A program made the translations under genes and the position numbers. A stretch of DNA of 64,000 nucleotides from Nemertoderma westbladi (lineage: Eukaryota; Xenacoelomorpha; Nemertodermatida; Nemertodermatidae), in the NCBI GenBank assembly GCA_032718475.1, contig JAUCBJ010003832.1, forward strand, positions 1-64,000, written 5' to 3'. Positions 58,150-64,000 of this stretch are shown here, piece after piece. Position 1 is the stretch's first letter. Each line of letters starts with the position of its first letter. The notes under the pieces were generated by a model that saw only the letters and a program-made list of their open reading frames with translations, did not search any database and was not told the DNA's origin.

Positions 58150-58660
58150 AATTTGGTTCGGTGGTGGGTTGTGTAGGAATGGTTCGGCCGCTAAGGGGTG
58201 GTTCGGTAGTGGGTTGTGTAGGAATGGTTCGGCCGCTAAGGGGTGGTTCGGTAGTGGGTTGGGTAGGAATGGTTCGGCCGCGAAGGGGTGGTTCGGTGGT
58301 GGGTTGGGTAGGAATGGTTCGTCCACTAAGGGGTGGTTCGGTAGTGGGTTGGGTAGGAATGGTTCGTCCACTAAGGGGTGGTTCGGTAGTGGGTTGGGTA
58401 GGAATGGTTCGGCCGCGAAGGGGTGGTTCAGTGGTGGGTTGGGTAGGAATTGTTCGTCCACTAAGGGGTGGTTCGGTAGTGGGTTGGGTAGGAATGGTTC
58501 GTCCACTAAGGGGTGGTTCGGTAGTGGGTTGGGTAGGAATGGTTCGGCCGCGAAGGGGTGGTTCGGTGGTGGGTTGGGTAGGAATGGTTCGTCCACTAAG
58601 GGGTGGTTCGGTAGTGGGTTGGGTAGGAATGGTTCGGCCGCGAAGGGGTGGTTCAATACA
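58150..58660. repeat. 45-bp minisatellite, ~11 copies
   Basis: The unit GTAGGAATGGTTCGGCCGCT plus AAGGGGTGGTTCGGTAGTGGGTTGG in parts (45 bp) has alternating variants GGCCGCGAAG and GTCCACTAAG. As 45 is a multiple of three, at least two plus frames and one minus frame stay open across it. The minus frame reads a proline-rich 15-residue repeat (NPLPNHPLVDEPFLP). No flanking protein domain was found, so I treat it as a minisatellite, not a gene. Confidence 0.9.
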
Positions 58661-58664
58661 TCAA

Positions 58665-58985
58665 CTTGCCAGTCGGGATCACCACCCCCTCCAAACCCCT
58701 GGACCTTCAACTTTGCTGGTGAATGACAAAATAAAAGTAAATTTAAATCTGAACGTAATCCGTACCTGGGCTTGAGACTGTAACTAAGAATGTACCGTGG
58801 TTCCCTACAGAATACAATATATTGAATGTGAGGTTGTCGAAGAACATAGGAAAGATTGTAAAAATCCCCCCCCCCCCCCCCCCCCCCCATGCTGTAAAAC
58901 ATTGTTATATTACATTTTTCGGACCTCATCTGTACGTAAACACCATAGAATAATATTGATAATGATTCCCTATGTAAAACCAAGA
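58665..58985. other. spacer with long C-run
   Basis: A C-run of about 22 at 58867-58888. No gene supported. Confidence 0.5.
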
Positions 58986-58990
58986 TAATG

Positions 58991-59096
58991 GATTAGCCGT
59001 AACGCGACAAGTAGTCGTAACGCGACTTTCAGAGTAGCCGTACGGCGACTTTAAAGGTCGCGTTACGGCTAATCTCCCAAAAAATTAGCCGTAACG
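58991..59096. repeat. inverted/direct repeat cluster of TTAGCCGTAACGCGAC
   Basis: GATTAGCCGTAACGCGAC at 58991-59008 has a perfect 18-bp inverted partner at 59057-59074. The loop contains partial copies (AGTCGTAACGCGACTT, AGTAGCCGTACGGCGACTTT), and a further direct copy follows at about 59085-59100. It may be a tiny foldback element. It is CpG-rich in AT-rich surroundings. Confidence 0.75.
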
Positions 59097-59099
59097 CGA

Positions 59100-60350
59100 C
59101 GACACCGACCAAACTACCAAGAGAGCCAACGAATCTAATGGTTAGCACAGTCGCGTTTAAGGCTATAATAAACACTGACAACCAACGGAGTTATCCATTT
59201 GTTCAATTGAGTTGTTCTTGGAGCCAACAGGCCTAGCCAGTTTATATAGATTTACAAACTTTTACAATTTTTTCTTGTTCTTCACAGATATGAAGCTCCT
59301 CGAATGAGTCTGTTGGGTAAACCTATCCACTACCCAACTAGTCCCAGACACGCCCAAGTCAGAAGAATACAAAGCAAGATATACAATTTTCTCGAAAGAC
59401 CTACAGGATGGAAAGCATTCCTTTATCACGCGCTGTTGTAAGTATTGTAATATATTTCTTACAAATTTAAATGTATTGAAATAGAATGGACTGACCCTAT
59501 GTACGCCAAAATTCACTAAATTTTTAAGTAACGATTGTAAAACGTATGATTAGAATGAATAATAAAGATTATCATATTTACTACATCTTTAATTTATTAT
59601 TTAATGACGTACTGGGACTGACGCGATATTCTTAAGATTTCTTTAAACACTAGGTGCCAGGTCCAGATCCAGGACCTGGCACCCTTAGATAGACTCATTC
59701 CGAGTAGACTCTGTATTTCTTGATGGTGTGGGTGTGTGGGCGTGGGGGGGGGGGGGGTGTGTATGTATTTAGGTGTGTATGTGTGTGTGTATAGGCTGTA
59801 ACTATCATAACTATTAAATCATAATTTGCAATATTAAACATTATGAATGATCTACGGATGCAACCTGACAGTTTCCTTATAAGAAGATCAAGCATTATCT
59901 CAACCTAATCGATATAATCTTAATTTCTTCGTGAATCTAATTAGTTGAGCAATATCTTTAAATCGTTGATAAATGCCTCAAGGTGGTTAACATTATTATG
60001 AGACATTGTTCTCGCCATAAGTAGGTGAATTCTCAGAGTGATTGTCCATAATCAGGGTGAGAGTAAATTATCAGGCGGGACTGCATTCTCAGGGTAAGAG
60101 ATTATGAAATGGATATTGCATATCCGTTGCAGGACAAAGATGCTGTCTTGGGGTAGGAGTGCAGTGCACTCTAAGGACGAGAATGTTGTCACTGTAGTGT
60201 CTTCTGTCTTTTACAATTTACTGCCACCAGCTAGGCAGCTACCGGTATTCATATTAATGATTTAATAATTTTGACACATCGTCACTGTTAATGGTGATTT
60301 ACAGAGAAAATACAAGGTTACTATGTTAATATAAATGATGTAATGTAAAT
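59100..60350. other. spacer; hairpin and GT-rich simple repeat
   Basis: A perfect 12-bp-stem hairpin at 59653-59683 (GGTGCCAGGTCC, 7-base loop, complement) and a G-run plus GTGTGTATG simple repeat at about 59725-59795. No gene. Confidence 0.6.
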
Positions 60351-60357
60351 ATGATTA

Positions 60358-60443
60358 TGTTCAGAAATGGAAAAAATGAGAAAGCACGTCACCGGGGGTT
60401 GAACCAGCGCTATACGTACGGTTCGGCCTATCAGACCTCATTC
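60358..60443 (-). repeat. tRNA-derived SINE, 5'-truncated copy
   Basis: The minus strand carries the B box GGTTCAACCCC (60405-60395) and the following tail GGTGACGTGCTTTC, matching 28955-29010. The copy is cut before the A box. Confidence 0.65.
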
Positions 60444-60449
60444 ATTTTT

Positions 60450-63120
60450 GAACAAAACCATTTACATTACATCATTAATTACAGTTGCAACAGCTCATCT
60501 CCAATTTATGTTAATATTAAGTTTATGCCAACTACTAAGAGAATGGCAAAGGCCGTGATGATTAATATAGACCACTTTATGACAAAATATTACTTGGAAG
60601 CCCATTTACAATTGAAATTTCAACCATTATATTGTATTGGTGGGGGGTAAACTCTACGCATACTCTTACACATATGTGTGTCGTAAATGAAGGTATAACG
60701 TTTACCCCGTATTGGTGAATGAATAAAGCTTGAGCCGGTGGGGTAGAAGAATTATCGGGCCGAGTTTGTCACACTTTGGCAAACCGCCATACTGTATTCT
60801 AATAAAAACAAATAATGCGTACAAAATTGAGAATGGAAACTCGCTATTATTTGTGAAATGTATGTCGGCAAATATTGGTGAAAATGTATGTTTCAACAGA
60901 ATGCTGCAATATACTGGCAACCAACGCACTTACACTACAACCCACCATAAACCTCATTGTAAGTTCAGAAGATTTAGAGAGATAACAAGTTTTATCTCTA
61001 TGCCACCCCCTCGCTAATATATACAACGATATATGCTCCTTTGCTAGCTTGCTCAGTACATATCCTATCCCATCTGAATAACCGCATATTATTAATAAGA
61101 AACATTTTATTGAACTCGAGGAGCAGTTGCAACTCGAATGTTTCGTGTTCAAGTAATATTGCCTCAACCTACATCTATTGTAGTGAAAATTATTTCGTTA
61201 GAGTATGGTCATGGGAGCGGTCAGGCAGGGATGGGATAGAAGCTCTCAAGGTGGGGACACTCCTATCAATTCACATGGGAATTTGCACTCAATTGGTAAA
61301 GAAACTATCCCTCCATGGGTAATGTTGTTAGTAACAGTGCATGTATTAAAAGTAATATATACATTAAACAAACATAGCCTCAACACAAAGTCATATAGAG
61401 AGGAGATATTATTGAGTTAGAATGTGCAACCATCTGCTTCATATACCTATTAGTTGTAGGAATCCAAAGATATCCTGGCCATTGAACTCCTGTAATCAAC
61501 GGTGTTGTCAGAAAGCCAGGCACTTGAGCCAAACTGTTTGCGTCGTAAATAAATAGCAGCCTGGGTATCATCAGCTAGAGGGTAAGGTTTCCTTGACCTA
61601 AATAAATTAAATGAAATTATGTAATGAAAATATATGAATTTATTCACTAAAGGATGCTTGGTTAAGTTTATGGATGCACTGCAGGGTCATTAGATGAGGC
61701 CTCAGTCATTAGAACCTGTTTGTAGGCTCAATGACTTCTGCAAAAATGCTGGAGTAGATGTTTAGTCGTGTATAGACGACATATCGCCAGCATGCGGTTA
61801 AGTCCTTTGCCTAGATAGAAATAAAACATTATTATTATACTAAATATACTATTATTATATGATAATCATTATTCTGTCAGAGTGGACCACGAACTGGGAG
61901 ATGGTTGTTGACAAGTACACTTTGCACAGCATAGCCATTGAATACCATCTGAATTAACTGTCAGATGTCTAAATTAACTGTCAGAACGTACCTGAATTTA
62001 GATATATTAAATAAGGTTATCAAGAAGGGAAAATATGACATCAATGAGTGCAAGTCAGTTCCTAAAATTGAAGTTTCGAAAAAGAAACAACAGAGATAAT
62101 CGTTGTGGTAAGATTAATCATCATAAGAGCTAATAGGAGGGAAGTGGAAATAGTGAGGAAATACACTTTGACTAAATTTGACTACATCAACATGAATTGG
62201 CATTATACCAATGTAGCACACCTGAAGGGAAATATCAGTGCCTTTCAAATTTCACACACTCTTGGTTATCTCCCAAACTGTAGATAAATTTACTTTTTCG
62301 TATATTCTATCGAACAGATACATTCTCCTCTCTGCAAGGTCTGTACACCAACTATCAATGTTTGCCATTAGAACAACCTTCATCTCCAAATCTGATAGTA
62401 TTCAGCCATATCACCTAACATCCTTTGGTTTTCCTTGTCTGTGGAACATTAATTACAATGTCATAATTTCTGTCCAATCTCATTTTCACTGATAATTGCA
62501 GTGGCAGACAGTTCTTGATCAATGAAATTGCTGGCAAGTATATTTAAAATACATTTTGTTGCTGTCGAAATGGAAGTTGTAAGTAGGTAGGTGATTTAAT
62601 TGGAATTTGGCAGGGATTAAATGGGATGAGGCACCACACCCCCTAAACCGGGGTGTTGACGTTTGAACAGTTATTGCATGAACATTGCTACACTACAGTG
62701 CTGTCCTTGTTCACTATTATCAAATATAATCCGATTCCTGGTAGATTTAAGCTGAAAAAAACACAAACAGATAAAATACCATTATAATCTTAGTGAACCT
62801 ATAGCACTCAGCACTGAATTGCCTAGATTGTAAGACATCCACAAAGCACAAACTAACTGCCTATCAATCTTTTACAATATGTTTATAGGCCTACTTCTAA
62901 TGGCATCAAAAAGACAGGACGACCTCGGAGATTTATATAACTCGAGTGGAGATTATCGCAGAGGAACCATTTAATTGACTGATAGCCTTCAAATACTTTT
63001 ATACACAGAAATAACATCAACTAGGACTATCACCTACAAAATAAATCGGGAGGCTACTACTGATTCCAACAATTGAATAGCATGCATTCAGTATAGACGT
63101 AACATTTTATCTAAAGGAAG
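60450..63120. other. AT-rich spacer
   Basis: No gene supported. Open frames of up to 106 residues on both strands lack recognisable domains. Confidence 0.45.
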
Positions 63121-63130
63121 GCGTTGTTAA

Positions 63131-64000
63131 GGGGGGGGTACACCCCCCAATACCAACATTTTTATAATGTTATATATCTTCAAAAATATAGGCGGCACGC
63201 CATACCTCTATATATCATCGGATAGAGGAATAAAAACTGGTTTTAACTGAAATAAAAAAAATCAACAATTTTGGCCGCTAGGGGGCGCCACAGCAATAAT
63301 CACAAAAATAGAGATACATTTTTTGAAACGAAATTTCTCCACCAATTCCCAATATTTTTCAAAAAATTTTTTTGCGCTATAATCACCTTGAGTAACTTTA
63401 AAATTCCATAAGAGGATTTTTTGATATCTGCTCTAGGTCGCAGTCCACGTGTATATTAATAAATTTTTAGGTGTTGTAGGAGCTCCAAGTACCATAAAAG
63501 ACGAAATAGGCCAAATTTTAAAAATTCCTCTTATGGAAAGTTGCGTCTCCGTGGGACCTTTCAGGGAAAAAAAAAATTTTTAAATTTCGCCAAGAAATGG
63601 CTGAATAAAAGCTATTTTAGTGCAAAATTATAAAGTTGAGAAAAACGCAATTAAACTTTCTGGTGTCTATTTCTGTTTTTCTGTCTGTCTGTCTGTCTGT
63701 CTGTCAAATTTATGTCTCTAAATAAGGAAGCACGCCGCCTCACTAAAATTTTCGTTATGGGGGTTTTCCAGGTCGCTGATTTCATTTCCAATCTCACTTT
63801 TTATTTCTGACTTCACATTGTCGGTCTGTCTGTCTGTCCGTCTTTATGTCAGTTTATAGGTCTATATGTCAAAACATAAGAAAGCACGCAACCTCGCCAA
63901 AATTTTTGTTACAGGGGTTTTCCAGGTTGCCGATTTCATTTCCGATCTCAGTTTTTATTTCTGACTTCACATTGTCGGTTGGTCTGTCTGTCCGACTTTA
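63131..64000 (+). mobile_element. possible further TTAA-group element, cut by window end
   Basis: TTAA at 63127-63130 is followed by a G-run, TACA and a C-run (63131-63148), like the subterminal palindromes of the other families. Two forward modules near 63763 and 63912 (GGGGTTTTCCAGGT..CTGATTTCATTTCC) about 150 bp apart carry the shared core. A (CTGT)n run lies at about 63683-63704. The terminal CCCTAT is absent and the right end is outside the window, so this is a tentative member. Confidence 0.45.

Noticed and set aside
58057-58983. 308-residue minus-strand proline-repeat ORF as a gene
   Set aside because: It is a read-through of a 45-bp minisatellite that is also open in two plus frames; no domain outside the repeat.

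Overview
This is a repeat-dominated window from a eukaryotic nuclear genome, most likely a marine invertebrate animal. The reasons are AT-rich unique DNA, long poly-G/poly-C tracts, APE-type LINEs with (TAG)n tails, a Penelope-like retroelement with a GIY-YIG domain, an RLE-type reverse transcriptase of a kind I associate with cnidarians and other early-branching animals, and many minisatellites. I cannot name the phylum with confidence. I recognise no cellular protein-coding gene, rRNA or complete tRNA gene; every convincing coding stretch belongs to a transposable element, and all are broken.

Layout. 1-3670: a TIR MITE abuts a TTAA-type foldback element that a LINE-B copy has entered. 4750-9200: a GC-rich island, minus strand, of an RLE-type reverse transcriptase split by a gypsy-like gag-integrase fragment. 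9200-15230: AT-rich DNA without genes. 15231-15522: 36-bp minisatellite. 16130-25130: a 35/70-bp satellite with a 925-bp higher-order repeat, split by a near full-length LINE-A, itself split by a TTAA-type element. 25950-28810: 32-bp, 38-bp and 50-bp tandem repeats. 28950-33580: tRNA-derived SINE, half of a TTAA-type foldback element, then a 3.2-kb 39-bp minisatellite and a LINE-B tail. 35800-38110: possible LTR-retroelement scraps and a LINE-B fragment with a perfect 15-bp target duplication. 38590-45770: a Penelope-like element on the minus strand entered by a LINE-B and by a TTAA-type foldback element; another TTAA-type element lies just beyond it. 45780-53070: mostly featureless AT-rich DNA. 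53080-57780: degenerate LINE fragments, a 261-bp MITE and a second SINE/TTAA composite. 58150-58660: 45-bp minisatellite. 63131-64000: the start of what may be another element of the TTAA group.

The most interesting theme is a group of non-autonomous elements flanked by TTAA. The ends begin CCCTAT, often followed closely by G-run/C-run palindromes. The interiors are head-to-head arrays of roughly 160-bp modules built around GGTTTTC..GGxCGCTGA, and in two families around a palindrome of the type TTTTGGTGC(TA)GCACCAAAA. Two of them interrupt retroelement reading frames exactly at a TTAA; counting that TTAA once restores the frame. That is the signature of piggyBac-like integration. The nested insertions give a relative chronology: satellite, LINE-A, TTAA element in one locus; Penelope, then LINE-B and TTAA element in another.
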